A DNA stretch of 64,000 bases from an uncultured Gemmiger sp. GTDB taxonomy: Bacteria; Bacillota; Clostridia; Oscillospirales; Ruminococcaceae. Location of the stretch: assembly GCA_934502625.1 (NCBI GenBank), contig CAKSUQ010000004.1, forward strand, positions 44,612 through 108,611. Direction: 5' to 3'. Shown in pieces: positions 51,197-60,139 of the stretch. The position numbers and the translations under genes are program-made. Below the pieces are notes generated by a model. It saw only the letters and a list, made by a program, of their open reading frames with translations. It did no database searches and was not told the DNA's origin. The stretch's first letter is position 1; every line of letters starts with the position of its first letter.

Positions 51197-52023
51197 GACT
51201 GCACCTCCCCTTCTTGGCGGTACAAAACATACGTTTTATCGTAGTCTTTCGCGTTCTGCACCGTGGGGTACTGCACGCGGTAGATCTCCTCGAAGCCGTA
51301 GTCCTCGATGTTGCCGCTGTACTCGCCGTCCTCGGCCAGTACGATATAGGTATAGCCGCCCTTGACGGCATTCTCCCCCAGCTTGTCAAGGTCGATGACC
51401 TCGGCGTCCGGCGGCATCGCCTCAAACAGGGCGATGCGGGTCTCGTCGTACCAGTCGTGGCCGTACCACGCGAAGGGCATCTCGATCTCGGCGCGGTACT
51501 GCCGCACCCAAAGGTTCAGCGGCATCGGGAAGATGGCCTTTTTCTCGGTGTAGGCGGTGTCCTCGGCGATCTCGTCGCAGAGGTCGACGACGACCGGCGG
51601 AACTTTGTACCAGTTCGGCGTCGTGTTCGTCCAGGTGTGCTGCGCACGGTAGAAGCCGTTGCAGAAACAGAGGATGACGAAGGGCACCGCCGCCGCCACC
51701 GCCAGCTTGACCGCCTTCGGGCGCAGCAGATCGACCAGCAGCACCGTGGCACAGCCCATGAACGCTGTGGCCGGGATGAGCCAGACGAACCGCAGCGCCT
51801 GTGTCTCGACGCTGTCTTTCAGCAGAAAGTGCGCCGACACGGGGTTGAGGTTCAGCACGATCAGCGCCATGGCGGGCAGGGCGATCTTGTCCCGCAGGCG
51901 CACGGTCTCGGCGGTTTTCAGCTTCCACGCCAGAATCAAAGTGACCGCACAGCATACGAAGAACCAGACGATCCGCGCCTTGTCCACGCACAGGTATGCC
52001 AGCATTGTCCGCATTGCAACCAT
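51193..52023 (-). CDS. Membrane protein with C-terminal extracytoplasmic domain, polysaccharide cluster
   Basis: The 276-residue protein has about four helices in residues 1-140 (including LRFVWLIPATAFMGCATVLLVDLL) followed by a soluble part of about 135 residues with DEIAEDTAYTEKKAIFPMPLNLWVRQY and GYTYIVLAEDGEYSGNIEDYGFEEIYRV. No family is certain. The LNLNPVSAHFLLK...RFVWLIP pattern is like the C-terminal half of larger DUF6077-type proteins. It overlaps the following gene by four bases, so the two products probably act together. AGGAAAATTC precedes ATG 52023. Confidence 0.65.
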   Translation of the reverse strand: MVAMRTMLAYLCVDKARIVWFFVCCAVTLILAWKLKTAETVRLRDKIALPAMALIVLNLNPVSAHFLLKDSVETQALRFVWLIPATAFMGCATVLLVDLLRPKAVKLAVAAAVPFVILCFCNGFYRAQHTWTNTTPNWYKVPPVVVDLCDEIAEDTAYTEKKAIFPMPLNLWVRQYRAEIEMPFAWYGHDWYDETRIALFEAMPPDAEVIDLDKLGENAVKGGYTYIVLAEDGEYSGNIEDYGFEEIYRVQYPTVQNAKDYDKTYVLYRQEGEVQS

Positions 52024-52037
52024 GAATTTTCCTGCCT

Positions 52038-53576
52038 TTACTTGTTATCGTTGTGCCGCTTGGCAAAGCGCCCCAGCAGCCCCTTGGCGATGCCCGCGAC
52101 CTCGCGGAACTCCCGCCGGTTATGGAACGCCAGCACAAAGACGGCGTTGGGCAGCACAACGGCCAGCAGCAGCCGCACCGCCAGCCCGGCCACGCCCCCC
52201 AGCGGGACGAGGGACGCCGCCCCCACCGTCAGCACCGCCGCCGCCAGCACGACGAGGGTATCCTTCGCGTCCCGCGCGTAGAAGCTCTTCACATCGCTGT
52301 GCAGACCTTCGTGGAAAACGACGTAGGATTCATGCCAGAAACTGTAGAGCAGGTGGCTCAGCGTCGTACCCACCAGAATGCCCACCAGCCCCCAGATCCG
52401 TCCCAGAATAATGGACAGCACAAGGTTGATAGCGGCTTCGAGGATGCCCTTATATTTCAGGCTCCAATACAATCCCATCGCGTCGGTGTGGATATTCAGC
52501 AAGATCGTCTGGCCGGTGATGTACAGGTTCAGGCAGATCATAAAGACGACCACACCGTCCAGCACCATATCCGCGCCGTAGAACATCTTGACGAAGGGTG
52601 GCAGCACAATATACAGCCCAATGCAGCACCAGCCGTACAGCCAGACGCTGAGCAGCGCGATCGTGTCGAACACCTCGCGCTGGCGCTTGTGCGCGCCGGA
52701 GGCTGCCAGATTGCCCAGCCCCGCCACAAAGGCGTACATGCCCTGATACAGCACATTGCCCGCCGCGACGCTGATGGTGCTGTAGTTGCCGTAGATGCCC
52801 ACCGCCGTGACGTTGACGAGCCACGACAGCAGAATATTATCCGTCGAGGTGATAAGGGTGTTGCCCACCTTGTTCAACACCATCGAGGAAGTGTTCTTTT
52901 TGATCTCGGTCAGCGTCGCCTTATCCAGCGGGCGGACGTTCTTTTCTTTTAAAAAGGGATAATTTTTGTCCACGATGGCGGCGATCATCGCATTTTCCAG
53001 CACCGTGACCGCCACCTGAATCAGCAGGTAGGCGAAATAATTCTGCCAGTGCAGCAGCACAAAGATTTGCACAAGATACATCGCCAGCTGCCAGCCGTAG
53101 TGGTTCAGCGTAAAGACGTATTTGCGCTGGTCGGCGATGATGAACGCACTTTTGTACGAGAAGAAATAAGAAACCGCTGTGTTGACGAGGAACAGCAGAT
53201 ACACCAGCCGCAGATGCGCGATGCCCTCGCCGCCCGTGGCGATCAGCGGCACGACCGGCGTCAGCAGCAGCCCCGCCACGAGGATAAAGACGCCGATTGC
53301 CCAGTAAGCGTAGCGGTACAGCCGCATCAGCGCCTTGATCTGCTCACGGTCATCCTCGGCGATGGGCTTATAGAGGCTGTAGTTGATGGCGCTGCCGATG
53401 CCCAGCTCGGCCATCGAGAGGAAGGCCAGAATGTTCGCAAACAGCGTGTTCGCGCCGAGGTAATCCGCCCCCAGTGTGCGCAGAAAAACACGGCGGGAGA
53501 TCAGCGTCACCAGCACCAGCGAGAACTGCCCCACCAGCGATGCCGCCATATTGTACATTGCGCGTTTTGTTCTCAT
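52038..53576 (-). CDS. Polysaccharide flippase (Wzx/MATE-like, MurJ/MOP superfamily)
   Basis: The 512-residue protein has 12 to 14 predicted helices and the family start MYNMAASLVGQFSLVLVTLISRRVFLRTLGADYLGANTLFANILAFLSMAELGIGSAINYSLYKPIA. It most likely flips the undecaprenyl-linked repeat unit across the membrane. ATG 53576 has a GGAG site and overlaps the upstream stop as ATGA. The polymerase lies two genes upstream, so this is a Wzx/Wzy-type pathway. Confidence 0.9.
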   Translation of the reverse strand: MRTKRAMYNMAASLVGQFSLVLVTLISRRVFLRTLGADYLGANTLFANILAFLSMAELGIGSAINYSLYKPIAEDDREQIKALMRLYRYAYWAIGVFILVAGLLLTPVVPLIATGGEGIAHLRLVYLLFLVNTAVSYFFSYKSAFIIADQRKYVFTLNHYGWQLAMYLVQIFVLLHWQNYFAYLLIQVAVTVLENAMIAAIVDKNYPFLKEKNVRPLDKATLTEIKKNTSSMVLNKVGNTLITSTDNILLSWLVNVTAVGIYGNYSTISVAAGNVLYQGMYAFVAGLGNLAASGAHKRQREVFDTIALLSVWLYGWCCIGLYIVLPPFVKMFYGADMVLDGVVVFMICLNLYITGQTILLNIHTDAMGLYWSLKYKGILEAAINLVLSIILGRIWGLVGILVGTTLSHLLYSFWHESYVVFHEGLHSDVKSFYARDAKDTLVVLAAAVLTVGAASLVPLGGVAGLAVRLLLAVVLPNAVFVLAFHNRREFREVAGIAKGLLGRFAKRHNDNK

Positions 53577-54310
53577 ACCGTCTCCTTCGGTCGATATAGT
53601 CCCAGCGCCGATGCAGCCGCCTTGCCCCACAGCACCGGGCGGGGCAGCGCGTACCGCACGCCCATCGAGCCGGACTGCCCACGTAAATCGGGGTAAAACG
53701 GCAGCGCCGCACAGCGCACGCCGCAGCGGCGATAAGCGTCGTAGAAGCCGTGCTCCAGCCAGTGATTTTCACGGTCATTCACAGCGCGGTAGGCGTCGCG
53801 AAACTGCGCTTCATATAGGGCTTTTGGCATGGCGTAAAAGCGGGTATCCACCGCCACGCTGTTGAGGCCGTTCCCCCAGAAATACAGCCTGCCGGGCTTT
53901 GCCAGTCTGAAAAAACGGCCGATGTTCACCACCGTCAACCGCCCCGTCAGCTTGCAGAGCATCTCGGCGTCGGCCAGCAGTGCACTGTGCGCCAGCGCGT
54001 AGGCAAGAATTTCGCCCTCGCCGTAGCCTTTGCCCTGGGCAGCGGTGCGGGCGGCGTCGCCCGCAAAATGCAGCCATTCCAGCTTTTTGCCCGCCGCCTG
54101 CGCGTGCGCCAGCAGTTCCGCCGGGGCGGAGGCGTCACTGTTGTCGCAGTAGACGATTTTTGTGAACGGCGTCTCGTGCAGCGCCCAGCCCAAACCGTCA
54201 AGGTACTGCTGCCGCCGTGCTTCGGCGTCGGCCACGGCCAGCTCCGCCACGCCCTGCGGCGGGGCGATGCAGCCGGTAACGACCAGCACAGTTTTGTTTT
54301 TGTCCAGCAT
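53573..54310 (-). CDS. Unrecognised cytoplasmic protein of the polysaccharide cluster, possibly a glycosyltransferase-like protein
   Basis: The 245-residue protein starts KTVLVVTGCIAPPQGV and has ETPFTKIVYCDNSD, KGYGEGEILAYALAHSALL and KLTGRLTVVNIGRFF. The KGYGEGEI block with a Rossmann-like start resembles small putative glycan-modifying enzymes in other capsule loci, but I cannot name a family. No signal peptide or membrane helix. ATG 54310 has GAGGAG; a GTG at 54325 lies inside that site and is rejected. It is coupled to the flippase gene by ATGA overlap. Confidence 0.75.
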   Translation of the reverse strand: MLDKNKTVLVVTGCIAPPQGVAELAVADAEARRQQYLDGLGWALHETPFTKIVYCDNSDASAPAELLAHAQAAGKKLEWLHFAGDAARTAAQGKGYGEGEILAYALAHSALLADAEMLCKLTGRLTVVNIGRFFRLAKPGRLYFWGNGLNSVAVDTRFYAMPKALYEAQFRDAYRAVNDRENHWLEHGFYDAYRRCGVRCAALPFYPDLRGQSGSMGVRYALPRPVLWGKAAASALGLYRPKETV

Positions 54311-54321
54311 GGGCAGGCTCC

Positions 54322-56727
54322 TCACAAACGCGCGAACAGTTCCCGGTAGGAATCGACGAACTGCTGCACGTACAGCTTTTGGCGGTAGGCGTGGGCGCAG
54401 ATGGTGTCGGCGCGGCTCACGCGGGCGATGGCCTCGGCCAGCGACTGCGCGTTCTCGGCCTCAAAGGTGCTGCCGAGGTGATATTCCTCGACCATGAAGC
54501 GCAGGTTGCCGCAGTCGGGGGCTAAAATATACTTGTTCAGCCAGATGCCGTCGGTCATCGGGCCGCTGTTTCCGGTGAACATCCGGCGGTAGGGCAGCAG
54601 AATGACGTCGGTATCGACGATGCGCTGCCAATACTCCGTGTCGTCCAGCACGCGGGGGCAGATGTCGACCTCGATGCCCTTCGCGGCGGCCTTCTCGGTC
54701 AGCAGGTGGTAAGGCACCTCGTCCTCCTTGCCCGCTGCGACGAGCTTGATGCGCGCGCAGGTATCGGCGTCCAGATATTGCAGCGCGTCGGCCAGAATGT
54801 CCATCCCCTTGTCCTTCCGCGTGCCGCCCAGACAGGTGAAGACCTTTTTGCCGTGGGCATCCTGCGGGATGAGCTTCGCGAGGTCGACCGTGCAGAATAC
54901 GGGGTAATCGATAACATGCACATTTCTGACGCCGATTGCCTCGCACTGGCGGCGGATATACTCCGAATGCACGACGATGGCGTCAAAATACCGCGCCGTC
55001 CATTTAAACAGCAGCTGCCGCTTGCGGTCGCGGGGAAACCAGTGCAGTGTGCCCACCAGCGCGCGGCACTTTTCCTTCACGCCGCCAAAGAGGAACGGCT
55101 CGGCGTAACAGCTGTCCAGATGCATAAAGCAGATGACCTCGGCCTGCGGGATGCCGCCGAAATACGCCAGCCGCTGCCGCACCGCCTTGACGGGGTTTGC
55201 GCGCATCGGGGTGAACCGTGCATGGCGGTCATAGTAGGCTGTGCCGGGGATGGACGCGATGGCGTCACGGTAGGGGCCGTTGTGCTCCCCCGCCGCGCAA
55301 TAGCTCTCGTCCACCAGCAGCACCTTTGTTTCGCCCGGCTGCGCCTGCGGCGCCATGGCACCGAGGAACGGGATGCTGAGCAGGAACAGCTGCTCGTAGT
55401 TGTTTTCGATTGCCAGTGCCGCCGTGCTCAGCACCAGAAACGCCGCGCCGCCGATATAGTACATATATTTGTACGTCTCGTACTGCTTCGGCAGGCGGCG
55501 CACTGCACGCAGGCAGGCCAGCGCAAACCAGACGACCAGCGCCATGCCGATCAGCCCGTAGCCGGACAGGAACGCCGGCAGGAACGGCCCGCCGGAGACG
55601 ATGCCCATGCTGCCGTCGAGACGGTCGGCAAACTCGAAATAGCCCAGATACTCCGCCGGGGCGTAGGCCAGCGTCGTTTCGTTGTAGAAATAGCCCTGAT
55701 TGCCGTTGCCGATGCCCGTCAGCGGGAAATGGCGGAACGCCGCCAAGTCGGTCAGCACCGAGGAATAGCGGATCATCGAGGCGAGGCTGCCGTTTCGGAT
55801 CGAAATTTTTTCGCCCACATAGTAGCCCAGCGGTGTAACGTTCAGCAGCACCGCGCAGGCCGCCGCAACGGCGCACAATCCCGCCGCCAGCTTCTTTTTG
55901 TTGAAAGTATGTTCTTTTCCCTTATAGCGCTTATGCAGCCACAGTGCCGCAAAGGCGACGGCGTCGACCATAACGCCGAGGTAGCCGGTGCTGCTCAGCG
56001 TCATGGCCAGCGGCGGCAGCGAGATAACGACCCAGAACAGGTATTTGCCGCGTCGGCCGCGCTCGGCCAGCAGCAGGCGACTGAGCATGTAGGGATACAG
56101 GATCGTCGCCAGCGCGATGCCGAAATAGGACGGCTCATCGGTGACCGAGGTGATGCGCCCATAGTCCAAAATCGTGTCGGCGGTCTGGAACCAGCCGAGG
56201 AAATTCAGCCCGTCGTAGAGCCGCGCCGCCCCCGGTATATGGAGCAGCACCGCCGTGTGCAGGTAGCCGACCGCTGTCATGACGGCCATCAGCACCGTCA
56301 TCAGCCGCTCCACCGCGCGGGTCGTCAGCGTCTGCAATGCGTGGGTATTGTAGGCGAAGACGACGACGAAAAGCAGCACGTAGACGTCGTTCGGCAGGCT
56401 GGCGCGCAGCGTGTTTTCGCCGTTCAGCTCGCCCAAAACGGGGTAGAGCACCAGACTTGTCGCCAGTGAGAGCACCGTCAGCGCAATGCTGGTGACGGCC
56501 GCCTTTTTCAGCAGCGAGTTCTGCATTTTCGGCACGCCGCGGCTGGCGATGCACCACACCAGCACCCCCAGCGCCAGCAGCGCCATGCCGTTGCTGACAT
56601 AAGCCGCCGCCGGGCCCAGCACCGCCCGCAGCAGCGGGCACTGCATGAAGGGCAGCAGAAAAATATACGCCGCTGCCACGCACTTTTCCAGCATTGTCAA
56701 CGGGGATTTTTGCAGGTTTTGTTCCAT
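54322..56727 (-). CDS. O-antigen polymerase (Wzy-like) fused to a family 4-type glycosyltransferase
   Basis: The 801-residue protein has two parts. Residues 1 to about 455 have 10 to 12 helices and a Wzy/ligase-like layout, including the loop TSVTDEPSYFGIALATILYPY and the large periplasmic loop FPLTGIGNGNQGYFYNET. From about 465 a soluble glycosyltransferase domain begins (TKVLLVDESYC) with DAIVVHSEYIRRQCEAIGV, VFTCLGGTRKDKGMDILADAL and ILLPYRRMFTGNSGPMTDGIWL, a GT4-like pattern. One continuous frame with no stop or in-frame restart signal at the junction (near 55340). ATG 56727 is chosen, with an AAAGGTG site. The fusion would place a sugar-adding enzyme on the inner face of the polymerase. 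Confidence 0.88.
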   Translation of the reverse strand: MEQNLQKSPLTMLEKCVAAAYIFLLPFMQCPLLRAVLGPAAAYVSNGMALLALGVLVWCIASRGVPKMQNSLLKKAAVTSIALTVLSLATSLVLYPVLGELNGENTLRASLPNDVYVLLFVVVFAYNTHALQTLTTRAVERLMTVLMAVMTAVGYLHTAVLLHIPGAARLYDGLNFLGWFQTADTILDYGRITSVTDEPSYFGIALATILYPYMLSRLLLAERGRRGKYLFWVVISLPPLAMTLSSTGYLGVMVDAVAFAALWLHKRYKGKEHTFNKKKLAAGLCAVAAACAVLLNVTPLGYYVGEKISIRNGSLASMIRYSSVLTDLAAFRHFPLTGIGNGNQGYFYNETTLAYAPAEYLGYFEFADRLDGSMGIVSGGPFLPAFLSGYGLIGMALVVWFALACLRAVRRLPKQYETYKYMYYIGGAAFLVLSTAALAIENNYEQLFLLSIPFLGAMAPQAQPGETKVLLVDESYCAAGEHNGPYRDAIASIPGTAYYDRHARFTPMRANPVKAVRQRLAYFGGIPQAEVICFMHLDSCYAEPFLFGGVKEKCRALVGTLHWFPRDRKRQLLFKWTARYFDAIVVHSEYIRRQCEAIGVRNVHVIDYPVFCTVDLAKLIPQDAHGKKVFTCLGGTRKDKGMDILADALQYLDADTCARIKLVAAGKEDEVPYHLLTEKAAAKGIEVDICPRVLDDTEYWQRIVDTDVILLPYRRMFTGNSGPMTDGIWLNKYILAPDCGNLRFMVEEYHLGSTFEAENAQSLAEAIARVSRADTICAHAYRQKLYVQQFVDSYRELFARL

Positions 56728-56729
56728 AA

Positions 56730-57833
56730 TCACCTTTCCATGCCGGGGGCGTGCTGCGTTAAAATTTCGCAGTGCGCGGCGGCCATGTTTTCGATCGTAT
56801 AGGGGGCGATGGCGGCCAGCCCGGCCTGCGCCATCGCGGCGCGCAGCGCGTCGTCGGCCAGCACGGCGTTGATCTTCTCCGCCAGCGCGGGCACGTCCTC
56901 GACCGGGACGATGTAGCCGTTGACGCCGTTTTGCACCAGCTCCAGCCCGGCCACGCAGCGATCGGTCGTGATGACCGGCAGCGCGTTCGCCATGGCTTCG
57001 TTGACGACGAGTCCCCAGATGTCCTCCCGCGTGGGCAGCACAAACAAGTCCGCCGCGCGGTAGTAGTCCTGCAGGGCATCCTTCTTGCGGAAGCCCACAA
57101 ACTGCACGTTGTCAAGGTGCAGCTCGGCCTTCAAGTCCAGATACTCCTGCGGCGGCTCCTGCCCCACGATGCAAAGCGTTTCCTCCGCCGGGCAGGACGC
57201 CCACGCGCGCAGCAGCAGATCAAACCCCTTGCGCGGGATGAACTGCCCCACGCCGAGGGTGACGTGCGCACCGTGCAGCCCCAGCTTTTCCCGCGCGGCG
57301 GCCTTTTCCGCCGCCGTGGGCGGGACGGGCAAAATGTCACGCCGGTGCAGCGTACTGAACGGGTAGGTGTAGACGCGCGCCCGCTTCGCGCCGTAGTGAA
57401 CGAAGTAGTCCGTCGTCTTGGCGCCGGTGCCCAGCCACGCCGACGCGGCCGAAATAAAATGCCGCTTGACGTGGTATTTTACAAAATTGTCCTGCTTGAT
57501 GATGCCGCCGTCGGCCTCCATCCAGAAGGGGCGGCGGTGCAGCCGCAGCCACTCGATCGCCAGCATGGCGGTCTTCTGGGTGTAGCCGCCCACGACGACC
57601 GCATCGAAGCCGCCGTTTTTCAGCAGCGGCACAATGTCGCGCGGCGTCTTCAGAAAAACAGCGTTGAAACGCTCGTAACGGTCGTCGAACCATTCGCCCC
57701 ACGACGCCGGGCGGTCGGTCGTGCGCGTCTCGTCGGGGTCAAAGGCGGCGGTCACGTCCATCGACCGCCCCAGCTCGTTGAGAAAATCCACGCGGTAGGG
57801 CGAGGGAAAATTCAGGATAAACAATACCTTCAT
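56730..57833 (-). CDS. Glycosyltransferase family 4 protein
   Basis: The 367-residue GT-B enzyme has an N-terminal acceptor half (MKVLFILNFPSPYRVDFLNELG) and a C-terminal donor half with LGVGQFIPRKGFDLLLRAW, CIVGQEPP, YYRAADLFVLPTREDIWGLVVNEAMANALPVITTD and GVNGYIVP. The E-x7-E donor motif is visible as EDIWGLVVNE. It adds one sugar to the lipid-linked unit; donor and acceptor are unknown. It overlaps the preceding gene by four bases. Confidence 0.93.
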   Translation of the reverse strand: MKVLFILNFPSPYRVDFLNELGRSMDVTAAFDPDETRTTDRPASWGEWFDDRYERFNAVFLKTPRDIVPLLKNGGFDAVVVGGYTQKTAMLAIEWLRLHRRPFWMEADGGIIKQDNFVKYHVKRHFISAASAWLGTGAKTTDYFVHYGAKRARVYTYPFSTLHRRDILPVPPTAAEKAAAREKLGLHGAHVTLGVGQFIPRKGFDLLLRAWASCPAEETLCIVGQEPPQEYLDLKAELHLDNVQFVGFRKKDALQDYYRAADLFVLPTREDIWGLVVNEAMANALPVITTDRCVAGLELVQNGVNGYIVPVEDVPALAEKINAVLADDALRAAMAQAGLAAIAPYTIENMAAAHCEILTQHAPGMER

Positions 57834-58927
57834 CGCGTCACCTCCCGGATGGCCGCCGCCAGCGCGTCGGCGTTCTGGTCGACGGCACGGCCGCCGTACT
57901 GGGCGGCGATCTCCTCGCAGGCGGTGTTTTTGTAGACGATGGCGGGCGTGCCGCAGGCGTGCGCCTCAACGGCGGTCAGGCCGAAGGACTCCTCGACGCT
58001 GGGGTTGACATAGACGTCCGCCGCCGTGTAGATGGCCGCCAGCTCCTGCGGCGTTTTCGTCAGCGGCAGGCCGAGGATGCCCGCCGGCAGCGCGGCGATC
58101 TGTTCTTCCGTCAGGCCGACCAGCACGATTTTATACTGTGCATCAAGCTTTTCTTCCAGTTGGTAAAAGGTATGCAGCCCCTTTTTCTCCGTCCAGATGC
58201 CCGCGACGCCCAGCACGATGATCTTGTCCTGCAAGCCGTGCTGCGCGCGGAAATCGCTGGGCGTCGGCTTGAAAACGTCGGTGTTGATCTTATTGTAGAC
58301 GACCTCGCAGGGGTAGTCCTTCAGATAGCTCTGGGCGATCAGCCCGGCCATCCAGCGGCTCGGCGTCTGCAATTGCAGGTTCGGCACGCCGGTGAAGGCC
58401 GCGCGCTTGCGGTCGAAGTTGCGCCCCACGTCCGCGAAGCCGAGGCACTTGGGGTATTCCTTCAGCTGGGGGCAGTGGGTGCAGCGGGTCTGCCACTGGT
58501 TACAGCCCACGGCGGCAAAATGGGCGCAGTGCCCCGTGAACGCCCAGCAGTCGTGCAGCGTCCAATAGATCGTCTTGCCGCAGGTTTTTAAGTAGGCGAA
58601 CAACAGCTCGACGTTCAGGTAATAGCCGTGCAGGTTGTGCAGCCAGATGACGTCGGGGTCATATTCGCGAATCCATCGGATAAATTTCCGCGTCGCTGCT
58701 GCCGAGCCGAAGCCGTGCCAGTCGAACAGCCGGGTCAGCACGCCGTGGACTTTGTAATCCCACGCCGTGCCGATGCGGTAGGTCGTAATATCATCGCAGT
58801 TGCCCGCCCACCGGCCATAGGCCAGCACGCACTCGTGCCCCTGCGCCTGCAGGGCGCGGCACTGCTCGGCCGCGATGCGCCCGGTGCTGCCGTTGCCCGC
58901 CACAATGTTGATAAACAGATATTTCAT
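57830..58927 (-). CDS. Glycosyltransferase family 4 protein
   Basis: The 365-residue GT-B enzyme shows MKYLFINIVAGNGSTGRIAAEQCRAL, a middle Cys/His segment (CWAFTGHCAHFAAVGCNQWQTRCTHCPQ, common in colanic-acid-type glycosyltransferases), LGVAGIWTEKKGLHTF and AADVYVNPSVEESFGLTAVEAHACGTPAIVYKN. The cysteine group could bind a metal. ATG 58927 overlaps the upstream stop as ATGA; the longer open frame to 59119 lies inside the upstream gene and is rejected. Confidence 0.93.
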   Translation of the reverse strand: MKYLFINIVAGNGSTGRIAAEQCRALQAQGHECVLAYGRWAGNCDDITTYRIGTAWDYKVHGVLTRLFDWHGFGSAAATRKFIRWIREYDPDVIWLHNLHGYYLNVELLFAYLKTCGKTIYWTLHDCWAFTGHCAHFAAVGCNQWQTRCTHCPQLKEYPKCLGFADVGRNFDRKRAAFTGVPNLQLQTPSRWMAGLIAQSYLKDYPCEVVYNKINTDVFKPTPSDFRAQHGLQDKIIVLGVAGIWTEKKGLHTFYQLEEKLDAQYKIVLVGLTEEQIAALPAGILGLPLTKTPQELAAIYTAADVYVNPSVEESFGLTAVEAHACGTPAIVYKNTACEEIAAQYGGRAVDQNADALAAAIREVTR

Positions 58928-60129
58928 GCGTCGTTTTCCTGTCCGGCACAGCGGCGCAGCTCGGCTTCCAGCGTCGCCATAAAGCGCTCCCGCGTGAAGT
59001 GCTGCTCGTAATAGCGGCGGGCGTTCTCGCCCAGCTGCTTTTTCTCGCTGCTGTGCATAAATTTCAGGGCAATGTCCGCCAAGCCTTTCGCGTCGCCCGC
59101 GTCGGCGCACCAGCCGCACTCAGCGGCGGCGATCACCTGCGGGATCTCGCCCCGCGCGGCGGCCAGCACCGGCTTACCGGCGGCCATGTAGGTCTGCACC
59201 TTGCCGGGCAGCGTCAGCGAGATGAACGGGTCGGGCGTCAGCGTGACGAGCATCGCGTCTGCCATAGCGTAGAGGGCGGGCATCTCCTCCGGCGGCTTGC
59301 GGCCGTGGAAAATCACGCTGTCCAGCTGTTTTTCTGCCGCCAGCGCCTTCAGGTGCCCCAGCTCCGAGCCGTCGCCCACGATGTGCCACCGCAGCGCGGT
59401 CTCGCCCTGCAGCAGCTCTGCCGCCTGCAAGACCGTCTCCAAGCTCTGCGCCGCGCCGACGTTGCCCGCGAACATCAAATCGACCGTCCGCTTGTCGGGG
59501 TCGGTCGGGGGCAGCGCGTCGAACTGCGCCGCCGCGTACTGCGGCAGGTAGGCGATCTTCGCGTCGTCGACGCCATGCCGGGTCTCAAGGTATTCCCGGA
59601 ACATCCGCGACGTGATGAGGATGCGGTCGGGCTTATTGTAGAGCCGCTTCGACTCCCACCCGAAAAATTTGTAGATGGGCGAGCTTTCCCCCAGCCCGCC
59701 CGCCGCCAGACAGGCCGGCCAGACGTCCATGCAGTAGAGGATGACCTTTTTGCCGCGGCGCTTCGCGTAGGCGTAGGCCGCGCTGGACATCATGACCGGC
59801 GAGGTCTGGTTCGCAAAGACGACGTCGTAGTCATCCCGCAGCCGCGCGGCGTACAGGCTGGACGACCACGCGTAGCTGTAGTAATTCAGCAGGCGGAACA
59901 CCGCGTTGTGCCGCCGGGCGATGGTGAACGTCCGGGTGATGCCGACGCCGTTGTGCGTCTCGCGGCGGCGCGCACCGCGGCGATACTCCGGGTAGGTAAC
60001 GCCCATCGGGTAGTTGGGCACATCGGTGATGACGTCCACCGTATGCCCCCGGCGCACCAGCTCCTCGCATAGGTCGGGCAGGGGGTAGGGTTCCGGCCAG
60101 TAGTGCTGGCAGATGACGAGAATTTTCAT
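58924..60129 (-). CDS. Glycosyltransferase family 4 protein (WbuB-like)
   Basis: The 401-residue GT-B enzyme has MKILVICQHYWPEPYPLPDLCEELVRRGHTVDVITDVPNYPMG, a WbuB-like start, then VVFANQTSPVMMSSAAYAYAKRRGKKVILYCMDVWP, LMFAGNVGAAQSLETVL, and LPGKVQTYMAAGKPVLAAARGE. This type often adds N-acetylfucosamine or a related amino sugar early in repeat-unit assembly; the sugar here is unknown. ATG 60129 has a GAGGTG site and follows the priming transferase after ten bases. Confidence 0.93.
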   Translation of the reverse strand: MKILVICQHYWPEPYPLPDLCEELVRRGHTVDVITDVPNYPMGVTYPEYRRGARRRETHNGVGITRTFTIARRHNAVFRLLNYYSYAWSSSLYAARLRDDYDVVFANQTSPVMMSSAAYAYAKRRGKKVILYCMDVWPACLAAGGLGESSPIYKFFGWESKRLYNKPDRILITSRMFREYLETRHGVDDAKIAYLPQYAAAQFDALPPTDPDKRTVDLMFAGNVGAAQSLETVLQAAELLQGETALRWHIVGDGSELGHLKALAAEKQLDSVIFHGRKPPEEMPALYAMADAMLVTLTPDPFISLTLPGKVQTYMAAGKPVLAAARGEIPQVIAAAECGWCADAGDAKGLADIALKFMHSSEKKQLGENARRYYEQHFTRERFMATLEAELRRCAGQENDA

Positions 60130-60139
60130 GCTGCGCACC

